From assembly GCF_021147775.1 (NCBI RefSeq), contig NZ_JAGTPK010000008.1, positions 156,805 to 220,804 of the forward strand: a stretch of DNA of 64,000 nt, given 5' to 3'. This DNA comes from Pseudomonas californiensis. GTDB lineage: Bacteria > Pseudomonadota > Gammaproteobacteria > Pseudomonadales > Pseudomonadaceae. Position numbers and translations under genes: made by a program. This document shows positions 49,266-58,070 of this stretch, piece after piece. Below the pieces are notes generated by a model, which saw only the letters and a list, made by a program, of their open reading frames with translations, had not been told where the DNA came from and did not search any database. Position 1 is the first letter of the stretch; every line of letters starts with the position of its first letter.

Positions 49266-49284
49266 ACGAAAAATTATCATTAAC
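49266..49284. promoter_or_regulatory. Fur-like box upstream of the second fecI
   Basis: The half ATTATCATTAAC (49273-49284) matches ten of twelve Fur consensus positions; the other half is weak (12 of 19 in total). It lies 20 bp before the fecI start codon. Confidence 0.5.
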
Positions 49285-49410
49285 GCGAAAGATGACAGCA
49301 AAACCCAGCAGCGGCAAGCACCTGAACACCTCAACCGCTGATCAGTCGTTGAGAACCAAAGGGACTAATACCCGGTCAACTTATGCAGAACCATTGAGCA
49401 GGTAAATGAT

Positions 49411-49743
49411 ATGGACAATCCTTTTCAGATGATCACGGACACTTTTCACCCGGAATACCGGGTGAATCTGAGTATTCAAGGACTGGACGGCAGCATCATG
49501 TTGACGCTCTCCAACGAGCGCGGCGTGGTCGCCAAACGTCTGATCAGTGCTGCTCAACGCAACGACCCTGAACGCTTGCGCCGCCTGATCGAGAGCGTGC
49601 AATTCGGTATTGCCATCGAATGCGGTGACAGCGCGATCAAGATTCTGGCTGCCATGACCGACAGCGCGACGCTCAAGCCGACGCCTGCGCCTTCCAACGG
49701 CCCGTGGGCAAGAAACCAGGCCGCTCTGGCTGCCCGTATCTGA
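49411..49743 (+). CDS. DUF3509 protein (Pseudomonas-specific)
   Basis: This 110-residue protein matches the DUF3509 pattern: M-D-N-P-F-Q-M-I-T-D at the start, G-L-D-G-S-I-M-L-T-L and R-N-D-P-E-R-L-R-R-L-I-E. Small proteins of this family are widespread in pseudomonads and have no known function. The gene is single, with its own terminator. Confidence 0.82.
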   Translation: MDNPFQMITDTFHPEYRVNLSIQGLDGSIMLTLSNERGVVAKRLISAAQRNDPERLRRLIESVQFGIAIECGDSAIKILAAMTDSATLKPTPAPSNGPWARNQAALAARI

Positions 49744-50056
49744 TCAGAAGGCACTGCTGAATGGTGCCTTTTTGCCGCAAGCCTTGAGGCGCTTGTTTCA
49801 AGGCCCGCCCCCGCCGTCTCGTCACATCATATAGTGGCCACGCCCTGTCCAGTGCGTGGCCCATCTGCGTCGTCCTAATCAAACCATCAATGGCCCATCG
49901 GCCAGCGACACCGTGCGCCTCAGGTTTGCAGCCTGAGTACTGGCGCAGGTTCAGCCTTCGTACAGACATGAGCTGTTACAACAATAATGCGCAACAACAT
50001 CCGAGTAGCCGGGTATCGCCCGTCTCTCCACCTGCGGATACTTCCGAGGAGGCAAC
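49744..50056. other. Intergenic stretch between DUF3509 and the YXWGXW lipoprotein
   Basis: This 313-bp gap holds the DUF3509 terminator (49748-49773) and otherwise nothing convincing. A short open frame from 49890 has no recognised features. Confidence 0.4.
49748..49773 (+). terminator. Terminator of the DUF3509 gene
   Basis: AAGGCAC (49748-49754) pairs with GTGCCTT (49764-49770), followed by T residues to 49773. It starts five bases after the stop codon. Confidence 0.85.
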
Positions 50057-50386
50057 ATGTTCTTACGTTATGGGGCACTGATCGTCTTGCTTGCAATAGC
50101 GTCCGGCTGTGTCGAAGAACGCATCGTTCATGAGCGGCCGCGTGTGCATCACGAGTACGTAGAAGTTGTCGCACCGCAAGCACCACCCGAGCGGATCATA
50201 GAAGTGGAGCCCACGCCTCGTCCCGGCTATGTATGGGCGCGCGGCTACTGGCACTGGAACGGTGATCGATACGTACCGGTTCACGGTCACTGGGAAACAG
50301 AACGTCCGGGTTACCGCTATGTACATCCGCATTGGGAAAGCGCGGGTGATGGCTGGCACTGGCATGCCGGGGTCTGGGTCAACTGA
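50057..50386 (+). CDS. YXWGXW-repeat lipoprotein
   Basis: This 109-residue protein has a lipoprotein signal (A-S-G-C, lipidated C18). Its second half carries repeats of the YXWGXW type: Y-V-W-A-R-G-Y-W-H-W, Y-V-P-V-H-G-H-W, Y-V-H-P-H-W, W-H-W-H-A-G-V-W. Function is unknown; such lipoproteins are exported and rich in aromatic residues and histidine. A strong GAGGAGG precedes the ATG. Confidence 0.85.
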   Translation: MFLRYGALIVLLAIASGCVEERIVHERPRVHHEYVEVVAPQAPPERIIEVEPTPRPGYVWARGYWHWNGDRYVPVHGHWETERPGYRYVHPHWESAGDGWHWHAGVWVN

Positions 50387-50404
50387 CCTGTCGCGCGCAA
50401 CTGC

Positions 50405-50432
50405 CCTGCCGGCGCCGGATGGGGCCGGCAGG
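50405..50432. terminator. GC-rich hairpin between convergent genes
   Basis: CCTGCCGGC (50405-50413) and GCCGGCAGG (50424-50432) form a nine-base stem between the lipoprotein gene and the convergent psiE. It has no T run, so its efficiency is uncertain. Confidence 0.45.
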
Positions 50433-50449
50433 ACGCGCTTTCAGATCCG

Positions 50450-50938
50450 TCAGATCTCGCCTTTCTCCTCGATCACCGCACCTTTGATCGCGCTGGACGA
50501 ATCGGGAATCTTCGCTGACGGGTATTTATAAGACGCGTAGCGCACCACCAGGATTGCAAACGCCAACAGCAGAATCCCGCCGCACAGGTAGATGATGCCG
50601 ATGTCTGGCGGGTTGTGATGGGACACGTCCGATATCAGCAAGCGGGTCAGCGCAGTGATCGCGACGTAAATCAGAAACCGGACCGGCATGTGATTGGTTT
50701 TGAAATAGATCCCGGTCATCGCACCCAGCTCGAGGTAGATAAACAGCAGCAGGATGTCATCGACCGTGACGTTGCCTTTTTCAACCATTCCCAGAAAAGC
50801 GACTACAGACGCCCAGGCCGTGATGGCGCCAATCGCGAACAGCGCGAGGAAGTGAAAGCTCTCGACGCAGAGATTGCCCAGCGATTCGGCCTGCGAATGC
50901 ACCCGCTGACGCATCTTTTCTGCCCACTTGTTTCCCAT
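50450..50938 (-). CDS. psiE: PsiE-family inner-membrane protein
   Basis: This 162-residue protein with four membrane helices belongs to the phosphate-starvation-inducible PsiE family (D-I-L-L-L-F-I-Y-L-E-L-G-A-M and H-M-P-V-R-F-L-I-Y-V-A-I-T-A-L are diagnostic). Its function is not known. No Pho box was recognised upstream. Confidence 0.88.
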   Translation of the reverse strand: MGNKWAEKMRQRVHSQAESLGNLCVESFHFLALFAIGAITAWASVVAFLGMVEKGNVTVDDILLLFIYLELGAMTGIYFKTNHMPVRFLIYVAITALTRLLISDVSHHNPPDIGIIYLCGGILLLAFAILVVRYASYKYPSAKIPDSSSAIKGAVIEEKGEI

Positions 50939-51342
50939 GACTCTCTACCCCTGAACCTTCATTTATGCCAACCGGATGATTCCGGGTACGTGTGACGCGC
51001 TGTGTGGCCTGCTTTTTAAAGCAGGAACAGGGCCATAGGCTATGGTTGAGAGCGCGACGGGTTGTCGCAAGGCACATTTGCCAGGCAAAAAAGATGGTTC
51101 AAGGCCACTATCCGGCAGGGACTTGATCGACCCCTGCATTTAACTGTATAAAGATACAGCAATCGGCGCTTTCGCTCTCGGATCACGAGGCGGAGGATGA
51201 GCGTCGATGGGGCACCGCAACAGCCAAGGCTGGCGCGCTGGCCCGGCAAGTCACTGCTTTAGCATTACCCGCTGATCAGGGCATCACGCACTGAGCGTCC
51301 GGGTCTAGCCCTTTCAACACTGGATATGACGACGAGGCCAAA
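50939..51342. other. Intergenic region with a LexA box, between psiE and yebG
   Basis: This 404-bp divergent region holds a perfect LexA box (51144-51159) and an inverted repeat (CCTGCTTT...AAGCAGG, 51008-51025). No conserved protein gene is apparent; a minus-strand open frame at 51040-51249 has no recognisable features. Confidence 0.5.
51144..51159. promoter_or_regulatory. LexA (SOS) box
   Basis: CTGTATAAAGATACAG fits the consensus CTGT-N8-ACAG exactly. It lies 183 bp before the yebG start codon. yebG is an SOS gene in E. coli, so the box is probably functional here, with a long leader or an intervening short transcript. Confidence 0.8.
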
Positions 51343-51609
51343 ATGGCTGTTGAAACCCTTTACCGCAGTACCCGCGATCTGGAGACTACTTTCGTGGACC
51401 GTAAACTCGCCGATGCGCACGACCAAATGCTTGAGCTGGCTGAGCTCCTGACAGACGTTCTGATCAAGAACGTACCTGGCATTTCAGAAAAGCATGCGGA
51501 AGACGCGAGCATCTACATGGCGAAGAATCGGGCAGTGTTCGCCGCAGCCTTCAAGAACAATGCGACGGCACTCAATGAATTGTCAGACGCGGCACCCGCT
51601 GAAAGCTGA
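51343..51609 (+). CDS. yebG: YebG-family DNA damage-inducible protein
   Basis: This 88-residue protein starts M-A-V-E-T-L-Y-R-S-T-R-D-L-E and contains D-A-H-D-Q-M-L-E-L-A-E-L-L and the C-terminal Y-M-A-K-N-R-A-V-F-A-A-A-F-K-N, all typical of the YebG family. E. coli YebG is LexA-regulated, but its biochemical role is unknown. A LexA box is present upstream and a terminator follows. Confidence 0.9.
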   Translation: MAVETLYRSTRDLETTFVDRKLADAHDQMLELAELLTDVLIKNVPGISEKHAEDASIYMAKNRAVFAAAFKNNATALNELSDAAPAES

Positions 51610-52312
51610 GCTGCACGCTGACTGGTTGCAATCCCAAGGCCCCCTCGTATGACGGGGCCTTTATTTCACCAATCTTTCACTCTTTTTTCTTTCCTACGCT
51701 CTAAACTTCGTATTGGAAGTTCCAGTTCCGAGCAGATCATTTGCTGTTGATTGTTTTGAACACCGTCACACTTTCATTGTCGCCCGGTGTTCCGAGCCCT
51801 TTCCCTTTCCAATAAACCCCGCCGTCATTAAATCAGCGTCAGTTTGATGTTATGCCTGTTTTGCGCCTGTCATTATTCAGGCGCCATGTTTTTTACGCCT
51901 ATATTAATCGCCAGATATTAGCACTTTGCCACCATCTAAAAATACGCTATCCCGACGCTTTTAAAACAATAAAAACTTCGGTAGTATGCCCTGAAACCCC
52001 CGAAAAAACTGGGCAAAACCCACCAAGCAGAAACAAAAAACCTCTAACTGACCGTCATTAAATATTAAAGTTCCTCTAACTTGCCTCACTGCAAAATAGT
52101 TGTTAAAAAGTTTTGCATTATTAAACTCGTATGTTAATAATCTGCGCAATTCCGGGTAACAAGGCATAGCGCCACCTCACACTGAAGTGAACATCGAGTC
52201 GTAATACTTCGATCTTTTCCGCCCGAAAAACCAATAACCTGCCTTTGCGTGAGCTGTCACAAGCCCATGCAATCGGCTGTGCGGCGCTTGATATGAGCGC
52301 GGGAGGAAATCG
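51610..52312. promoter_or_regulatory. AT-rich control region upstream of the wecB-nfr cluster
   Basis: This 703-bp gap starts with the yebG terminator and is strikingly AT-rich from about 51660 to 52140 compared with its surroundings. The 12-mer CCGTCATTAAAT occurs twice, at 51823-51834 and 52053-52064 (to within a base), and each copy resembles the first half of a FleQ box. No convincing protein gene is present. The promoter of the glycan operon should lie here. Confidence 0.55.
51636..51666 (+). terminator. Terminator of yebG
   Basis: AAGGCCCC (51637-51644 region) pairs with GGGGCCTT (51654-51661) through a short loop, followed by TATTT. It lies about 27 bp after the yebG stop codon. Confidence 0.85.
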
Positions 52313-53554
52313 ATGGCCAGTCAGCAACCTCGAACCAAAGTTCTTTCAATTTTCGGCACTCGCCCGGAGGCCATCAAGATGGCTCCTCTGGTCAGAGCGC
52401 TGGCCGAAGAGCCGGGTATCGATTCGAGAATCTGCATCACCGGCCAACATCAGAGCATGCTGCAGCAGGTGCTGGACATGTTCGAGCTGAAGGCCGATTA
52501 CAGCCTCGACGTGATGCGCCCCGAGCAGACGCTGAACTCCCTGACCGCAGCGCTTTACGCGGCCATCGATCCGATTCTCGACGAGCTGAAACCGGACAGA
52601 GTGCTGGTTCACGGCGACACCACATCTGCAATGGTCGCGGCGATGTCGGCATTTCACCGCCGCATCCCGATTGGTCACGTCGAGGCGGGCCTGCGTACCG
52701 GCGACATTCGCCAGCCGTGGCCGGAAGAAATGAACCGTCGATGCATCGATCTGATTTCTGATCACCTGTTCACGCCCACGGCCGAATCGCGTCGTAACGT
52801 GCTCGGCGAACGCCTTCAGGGCGTGTCATTCGTGACGGGTAATACGGTGATCGACGCACTGCAAATGACCGCGCAGCGCATCGACTCCAACCGCCAGCTT
52901 CGCCATGCACTGGATCGTCAGTTCGCTTTTCTGAATCCTGACATCAAGATGCTGCTGGTCACCGGGCATCGCCGTGAAAACTTCGGTGACGGTTTCCTGA
53001 AAATCTGCAAGGCGCTGCGCACCCTGGCTGAGCGCAGCGACGTGCAAATCGTCTATCCGGTGCACTTGAATCCCAACGTACTGGGGCCGGTGACGGAGCA
53101 CTTGGGCGATCTGCCTAACGTGCACTTGATCAAACCGCTGGATTACCTGTCGTTCGTGCGCCTCATGCAGCGTGCACACGTGATTCTGACTGACTCCGGT
53201 GGCGTACAGGAAGAAGCGCCTTCGCTGGGTAAACCGGTGCTGGTCATGCGCGACGTGACCGAGCGTCCGGAAGCCGTGGCTGCCGGAACCGTTCGTCTGG
53301 TCGGCACCGAGCCGGATGCCATCGTCAGCGGCGTCAATGCCTTGTTTGATGACGAACAGTTGTGGCAAACCTCGGCGCATGCCGCCAACCCGTACGGCGA
53401 CGGCAAGGCCAGCACCCGGATTGTGGATGCGCTGATGGGCCGTCCAGTGGATGAGTTCGTCGCCGAGTTGCCGCGTCGTCGCCCAGACCTGATTGCGCCT
53501 CAACCTGACGTGCAATCACAACCCCCAGCCCGGTATCGCGCCATGGCGCTTTAG
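52313..53554 (+). CDS. wecB: Non-hydrolysing UDP-GlcNAc 2-epimerase (WecB/NfrC)
   Basis: This 413-residue cytoplasmic enzyme interconverts UDP-GlcNAc and UDP-ManNAc. Family signatures are F-G-T-R-P-E-A-I-K-M-A-P (~13-25), the catalytic region G-H-V-E-A-G-L-R-T, V-T-G-H-R-R-E-N-F-G and D-S-G-G-V-Q-E-E-A. GGGAGGAAAT precedes the ATG. In E. coli the wecB gene (nfrC) is needed for phage N4 adsorption, because UDP-ManNAc feeds the NfrB-made glycan. Here it opens the nfr cluster instead of sitting in an enterobacterial common antigen locus, suggesting a dedicated precursor supply. Confidence 0.93.
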   Translation: MASQQPRTKVLSIFGTRPEAIKMAPLVRALAEEPGIDSRICITGQHQSMLQQVLDMFELKADYSLDVMRPEQTLNSLTAALYAAIDPILDELKPDRVLVHGDTTSAMVAAMSAFHRRIPIGHVEAGLRTGDIRQPWPEEMNRRCIDLISDHLFTPTAESRRNVLGERLQGVSFVTGNTVIDALQMTAQRIDSNRQLRHALDRQFAFLNPDIKMLLVTGHRRENFGDGFLKICKALRTLAERSDVQIVYPVHLNPNVLGPVTEHLGDLPNVHLIKPLDYLSFVRLMQRAHVILTDSGGVQEEAPSLGKPVLVMRDVTERPEAVAAGTVRLVGTEPDAIVSGVNALFDDEQLWQTSAHAANPYGDGKASTRIVDALMGRPVDEFVAELPRRRPDLIAPQPDVQSQPPARYRAMAL

Positions 53555-53720
53555 CGCAAGCCTGTAGTCGCAACACCTGAACACCGTAAACAACCTGCAG
53601 GGCAACGCCCGTGACGCTTTCGCGCATTCAGCCCAGGCTGAGTGCCAGCGAAGCCGTTTACGTCGTGCAGCGCTTTGCATCAAGACCCAATGGCCTTGAG
53701 CCCTTACCGAGATTTGCCCA

Positions 53721-55937
53721 ATGAAGTCTTCCGTTACCGTGAACACGGGCGCGTTGAACGCCCTTGCCTGCGGGATGAGCCTGCTGGCTCTGCTGCCCAC
53801 CTTTGCACTGGCGGCCGAAAGCCCCCTGACTCAGGCCATCAACCGGATCACCACCGACAGCCGTCAAGAGCGCGTGATCGAACTGCGTGAGTTGGGTATC
53901 GATCGTCCGATCATTCTCAATGCCACCGACGCGCGCCGCGAGCTGTACCTGCCGGTGCCGGCCAACGTTGCACTGACCGACGCCACCTTGAACTTCGACG
54001 CCAGTTACCTGAACGGCGAAGCAGGCCGTAACACCCTGCTGCTGTCGCTTGACGGTTACCCGGTCAGGGCAATGGGCCTCAACGAAGAACAGGGCAATGC
54101 CAGCGCGACACTCGGTGTCGACAAGGCTGCACGGGAAAGCGGCTCAGTCCGGCTGGGTATCGCTTGGTCGTCGGTGATTTCCAAAGTGCTTTGCGAAGAT
54201 CAGCGTGCCATTGGCAATGTGTTGCGCATCGATCCTCATACGCGCCTGACGTATCGCTACGACGCCAGTCAGTTGCAGGACGTCGGTGCGGCCTGGAACG
54301 CCTTGCCCGGCAAACCAGGTCTGCTGGTTGCACCGGGCACTCTGTCCAGCGGCAGTTATGACGCGGCATGGCGTCTGGGCGTTGCGCTGGAGCGCATCGG
54401 TAAACAGGTTCGCATCCTGCCGTTCCCTGCGTTGCAGGACAGCGTCGATCTGAGTGATCTGCGCATACCCGCCGAGCTCAGACAGATTCCGGCGTTCGCC
54501 AGTCTCGACGGCAAAGGCCCGCACACCCTGAGTGATCAGGCAGAAATCGGCGCCCTGCTGATGCTCGGCCAGGCACCGGCAGTACAGGCGGACCTGGCAA
54601 TCAACGACCCAGCGCTGCTCAAGGCAATCAATGACTCGCTGGATGCACTGCAGGCACAGGTTCAAGGACTGGACCCTGCCGCAGCCAGCGCACTTGGCCA
54701 ATGGCGCGAACGTCATGTGAATCAGGCTCTCGCGAAAAGTGCTGACGGTGACGTCAGTCTGGCGATGCTTGGCAATCGCGCGCTGCTGATGATCAAGCCC
54801 GAATCGTCGGTCAAGGCGATCGGCCTGTTCAGTTCGGCCTGGAACAAGCTGGCACGCAACCGTCAGTTGACCATCGGTGAAGAAACCGCAATGCCGCTCA
54901 GCGAGGACGGCCGCGTCGCGCTGACCCGCTTGGGCGGTAAGCCCGGCACTGTGGATGTGCTGGCCAAAACCGATTGGAGCGCATCGTTCCCGCTGGGCAG
55001 CGTTGCCTACGATGGCCGCGTTCCTGTAACCGCAATCATTGATGTCGCCGCAGCGCCTGGTGCGTCGGGCACACCGCCGGTCGCCACGCTGTTTCTCAAT
55101 GACTACCTGATCGGCGCGATGCAACTGTCCGCCAATGGTCAGAAAGAACGCATCGAAGCGCGCATTCCACGCTATGCGCTGGCTGCACAGAACACGTTGC
55201 GCGTGTCGTTCCAGCGTCAACCGGTCAGTAATCAGTGCCTGGAAACACCGCAGGCCTTCCCGATTTCGGTATTGCCGACCAGCCATGTGGTGCTGGACAA
55301 AACAACGCCGGACAGCGATTTCTCGGGCATGGCTGCGCGCTTTGCGGCCGAAACTCAAGTGATGGTCCCGAAAACCTATCTCGACCGCCCGGCCAGCACC
55401 CTGCCCAATGTCATCCATATCGCCAGCGCTGCGGGCGTTTCGCCGCTGCGTGCCAATCTCGCGGTCAGCACTGATGCAAGCGTGGCCGTGACACCCGACA
55501 AGGCCTTTCTGGCGTTCGAACTGCCGATCAAGGACGGGACTGAGTCGGTCAAGGTCGACAACAACGGGCGCCTGCTGATCAACCATAAAGAACAGACGCT
55601 ACTCGACCTCAAAACGCTCAATCACCTCGCCTCGCTGCAAGTTATCGAAGCCGGCAGCCAACACGGCATGATCTATCGCACCCTTGGCGGTCAGGCACCT
55701 GTGTTCGAGCGTCCGGTCCTGCTGGAACGCGGCAATGCCACATTGCTGGCTGAAAGTGGCTCGCTGGTGACCTTCGACAGCAAGGACCCGACCGGCAGCC
55801 AGATGATCGAAGACGAAGAAAGCACCGGTATTGATGCCTGGCGCAAACCGTCGTTGCTGTGGCTGATCCCGGGCGGCATCGTACTGTTCCTGCTGCTGTT
55901 GCTGGCTGGCCGTCGCGCCCGTCGCAATCGCTCATAA
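53721..55937 (+). CDS. BcsB-like periplasmic/inner-membrane subunit of glycan synthesis
   Basis: This 738-residue protein has a signal peptide (ending near A-L-A-A-E), a large periplasmic region and one C-terminal membrane helix (~708-728, L-L-W-L-I-P-G-G-I-V-L-F-L-L-L-L) followed by a basic tail. This is the BcsB layout of cellulose synthase: carbohydrate-binding and flavodoxin-like domains anchored at the C-terminus. No bcsA or bcsC is nearby. The partner is probably the NfrB glycosyltransferase 12 bp downstream. A 166-bp gap separates it from wecB. I infer that it guides the nascent glycan through the periplasm. Confidence 0.8.
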   Translation: MKSSVTVNTGALNALACGMSLLALLPTFALAAESPLTQAINRITTDSRQERVIELRELGIDRPIILNATDARRELYLPVPANVALTDATLNFDASYLNGEAGRNTLLLSLDGYPVRAMGLNEEQGNASATLGVDKAARESGSVRLGIAWSSVISKVLCEDQRAIGNVLRIDPHTRLTYRYDASQLQDVGAAWNALPGKPGLLVAPGTLSSGSYDAAWRLGVALERIGKQVRILPFPALQDSVDLSDLRIPAELRQIPAFASLDGKGPHTLSDQAEIGALLMLGQAPAVQADLAINDPALLKAINDSLDALQAQVQGLDPAAASALGQWRERHVNQALAKSADGDVSLAMLGNRALLMIKPESSVKAIGLFSSAWNKLARNRQLTIGEETAMPLSEDGRVALTRLGGKPGTVDVLAKTDWSASFPLGSVAYDGRVPVTAIIDVAAAPGASGTPPVATLFLNDYLIGAMQLSANGQKERIEARIPRYALAAQNTLRVSFQRQPVSNQCLETPQAFPISVLPTSHVVLDKTTPDSDFSGMAARFAAETQVMVPKTYLDRPASTLPNVIHIASAAGVSPLRANLAVSTDASVAVTPDKAFLAFELPIKDGTESVKVDNNGRLLINHKEQTLLDLKTLNHLASLQVIEAGSQHGMIYRTLGGQAPVFERPVLLERGNATLLAESGSLVTFDSKDPTGSQMIEDEESTGIDAWRKPSLLWLIPGGIVLFLLLLLAGRRARRNRS

Positions 55938-55949
55938 AGGGACGCCTCG

Positions 55950-58070
55950 ATGACGTCGCTTTATTGGCCCTACTGGCTGGCTCACTATTACAGCGCGCTG
56001 GAAATCGCGACCATCGTGGTTGCCGTGATCATTCTGGTGTCGAGCATCGACGACCTGATCATCGACCTGTGGTACTGGGCACGACGCCTGTATCGCAAGT
56101 TCACCGCCGAACGCCGCTACCGGCCTTTGACTGCCGAGCAGTTGATGGCCCGCGACGAACAGCCGCTGGCGATCATGGTTCCGGCGTGGCTGGAATACGA
56201 CGTCATCGCGCCGATGATCGAGAACATGGTCTCGACGCTCGATTACCAGAACTACGTGGTATTCGTCGGCACTTACATCAACGATCAGCGCACCATCGAT
56301 GAAGTGGAGCGCATGCGCCGTCGCTACAAGCAGTTGCACCGCGTGGAGGTGCCGCACGACGGGCCGACCTGCAAGGCCGACTGTTTGAACTGGGTCATCC
56401 AGGCGATCTTTCTGTACGAGAAGACGCACGATGTGCAGTTCGCTGGGACCATCCTGCACGACAGCGAAGACGTACTGCACCCCCTGGAGCTGCGGCTGTT
56501 CAACTACCTGCTGCCGCGCAAGGACATGATCCAGTTGCCGGTCGTGTCGCTTGAGCGCAACTGGTACGAATGGGTCGCTGGCACCTACATGGATGAATTT
56601 GCCGAATGGCACGGCAAGGATCTGGTGGTGCGTGAAAGCATGACCGACACCGTGCCGTCTGCGGGCGTCGGCACCTGTTTTTCGCGTTGGGCACTGATGG
56701 TGCTGGCTGACGAAAACCAGAATCAGCCGTTCAACACCGAGAGCCTGACCGAAGATTACGACGTGGGCGCACGACTGGCGAAATACGGTATGCAGGCGAT
56801 CTTCGTTCGCTTCCCGGTGCAGTTTCGCGTGTTGCGCAAATCCTGGTTTCGCAAGCCATATGAGTCGATGCTGGAAATGCCGCTGTGTGTGCGCGAGTTC
56901 TTTCCGGACACCTTCCGCACCGCCTTCAGGCAAAAAGCGCGCTGGACACTGGGCATCGGCCTGCAAGGCTGGGAGCAGATGGGCTGGAGCGGCTCGCTTG
57001 CCAACCGTTACTTGCTGTTCCGGGATCGCAAAGGTGTGGTGACATCGTTTGTCAGCATCATCGCCTACCTGATTCTGGTGCAGTTGGTGGCGTTGATCGT
57101 GCTGCGCGCCAGCGGCCTGTGGAACACCAGTTTCCCGACCCCGTTCGAAACCCACGGACTGACTCAATACCTGCTGGTAGCCAACGGCGTAGCACTGCTG
57201 TGGCGCATGGCTCACCGTTTCTATTTCACCACTGTGTTGTATGGCTGGCAGCACGGCTTGCTGTCGTTGCCGCGCATGGTCGTGGGCAACTTCGTCAACT
57301 TCATGGCAGCAGCACGCGCATGGCGGATGTTTTTGATTGGCAAGCTGCTCAACCGCAAGCTGGCCTGGGACAAGACCATGCACGACTTCCCGTCCACGGA
57401 CCTGGTTGCCATCGCGCCACGTCGACTGGGCAGTGTGTTGTTGTCGTGGCAGGCGATCACTGACGAGAGACTTCAGAGCGCACTGGCCGAACAACAGACC
57501 CGGCAGTTGCCACTGGGCAGAATCCTGCTCAGCCACGGCTGGCTCGACGATGAAACCCTGGCCGAAGCCATTGCCTTCCAGAACGACTTGCCGCGGGTGT
57601 TCGACATCGCCAGCAAGCGCCCTGCCCATTCGACACTGGATGATGAGTTCTGCCTGCGCTGGCGGCTGGTGCCGCTGAACCCGGATGACCAGGGCCGAGC
57701 AATCATCGCTGTGGCCAGCCCGCTTCCGGACGAAGGCTTGCAGCAGATCACCGAACAGCTTGGCTCGGAACCGGTGCAGTTGATTGCACGGGAAAGCGAC
57801 ATCGTTGCCCAGTTGCGCCAACTCAAAGTAGTCGATGGCCAACCGTTGTCTGCCACCACACCGTTGCTGGGTGATCTGCTGATTGAACAAGGTCTGCTGG
57901 ACCGTGAAGTGTTTCGCAAGGCGATGCTTGGTTACCGCCCCCAGGTGCACGGCCGAATCGGCGATTACCTGGTCGATATCGGCGTCCTGCCCAGAGAGAC
58001 CATCGAGCAGGCCGTGGCGCGTCAGCACAACCATTATCGATCTGACGTCCAGACGGAGCAGCCATCATGA
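55950..58070 (+). CDS. nfrB: NfrB-like glycosyltransferase with two MshEN-type c-di-GMP modules
   Basis: This 706-residue inner-membrane GT2 enzyme has an N-terminal helix (~15-32), a cytoplasmic GT domain (~70-330) and membrane helices at ~360-480. Motifs are H-D-G-P-T-C-K-A-D, I-L-H-D-S-E-D-V, T-E-D-Y-D-V-G and the Q-x-x-R-W signature Q-K-A-R-W. The C-terminus carries two pairs of the 24-residue MshEN motif, ~492-544 and ~639-692; the second half of each pair is well preserved (L-G-R-I-L-L-S-H-G-W, I-G-D-Y-L-V-D-I-G), while the first has Q for a conserved G. E. coli NfrB makes a surface glycan in response to c-di-GMP. The stop codon overlaps nfrA by four bases. Confidence 0.9.
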   Translation: MTSLYWPYWLAHYYSALEIATIVVAVIILVSSIDDLIIDLWYWARRLYRKFTAERRYRPLTAEQLMARDEQPLAIMVPAWLEYDVIAPMIENMVSTLDYQNYVVFVGTYINDQRTIDEVERMRRRYKQLHRVEVPHDGPTCKADCLNWVIQAIFLYEKTHDVQFAGTILHDSEDVLHPLELRLFNYLLPRKDMIQLPVVSLERNWYEWVAGTYMDEFAEWHGKDLVVRESMTDTVPSAGVGTCFSRWALMVLADENQNQPFNTESLTEDYDVGARLAKYGMQAIFVRFPVQFRVLRKSWFRKPYESMLEMPLCVREFFPDTFRTAFRQKARWTLGIGLQGWEQMGWSGSLANRYLLFRDRKGVVTSFVSIIAYLILVQLVALIVLRASGLWNTSFPTPFETHGLTQYLLVANGVALLWRMAHRFYFTTVLYGWQHGLLSLPRMVVGNFVNFMAAARAWRMFLIGKLLNRKLAWDKTMHDFPSTDLVAIAPRRLGSVLLSWQAITDERLQSALAEQQTRQLPLGRILLSHGWLDDETLAEAIAFQNDLPRVFDIASKRPAHSTLDDEFCLRWRLVPLNPDDQGRAIIAVASPLPDEGLQQITEQLGSEPVQLIARESDIVAQLRQLKVVDGQPLSATTPLLGDLLIEQGLLDREVFRKAMLGYRPQVHGRIGDYLVDIGVLPRETIEQAVARQHNHYRSDVQTEQPS

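Noticed and set aside
51040..51249. Minus-strand open frame of 69 codons overlapping the LexA box
   Set aside because: It has no domain, signal or ribosome site, and the box falls inside it, which argues against a coding role.
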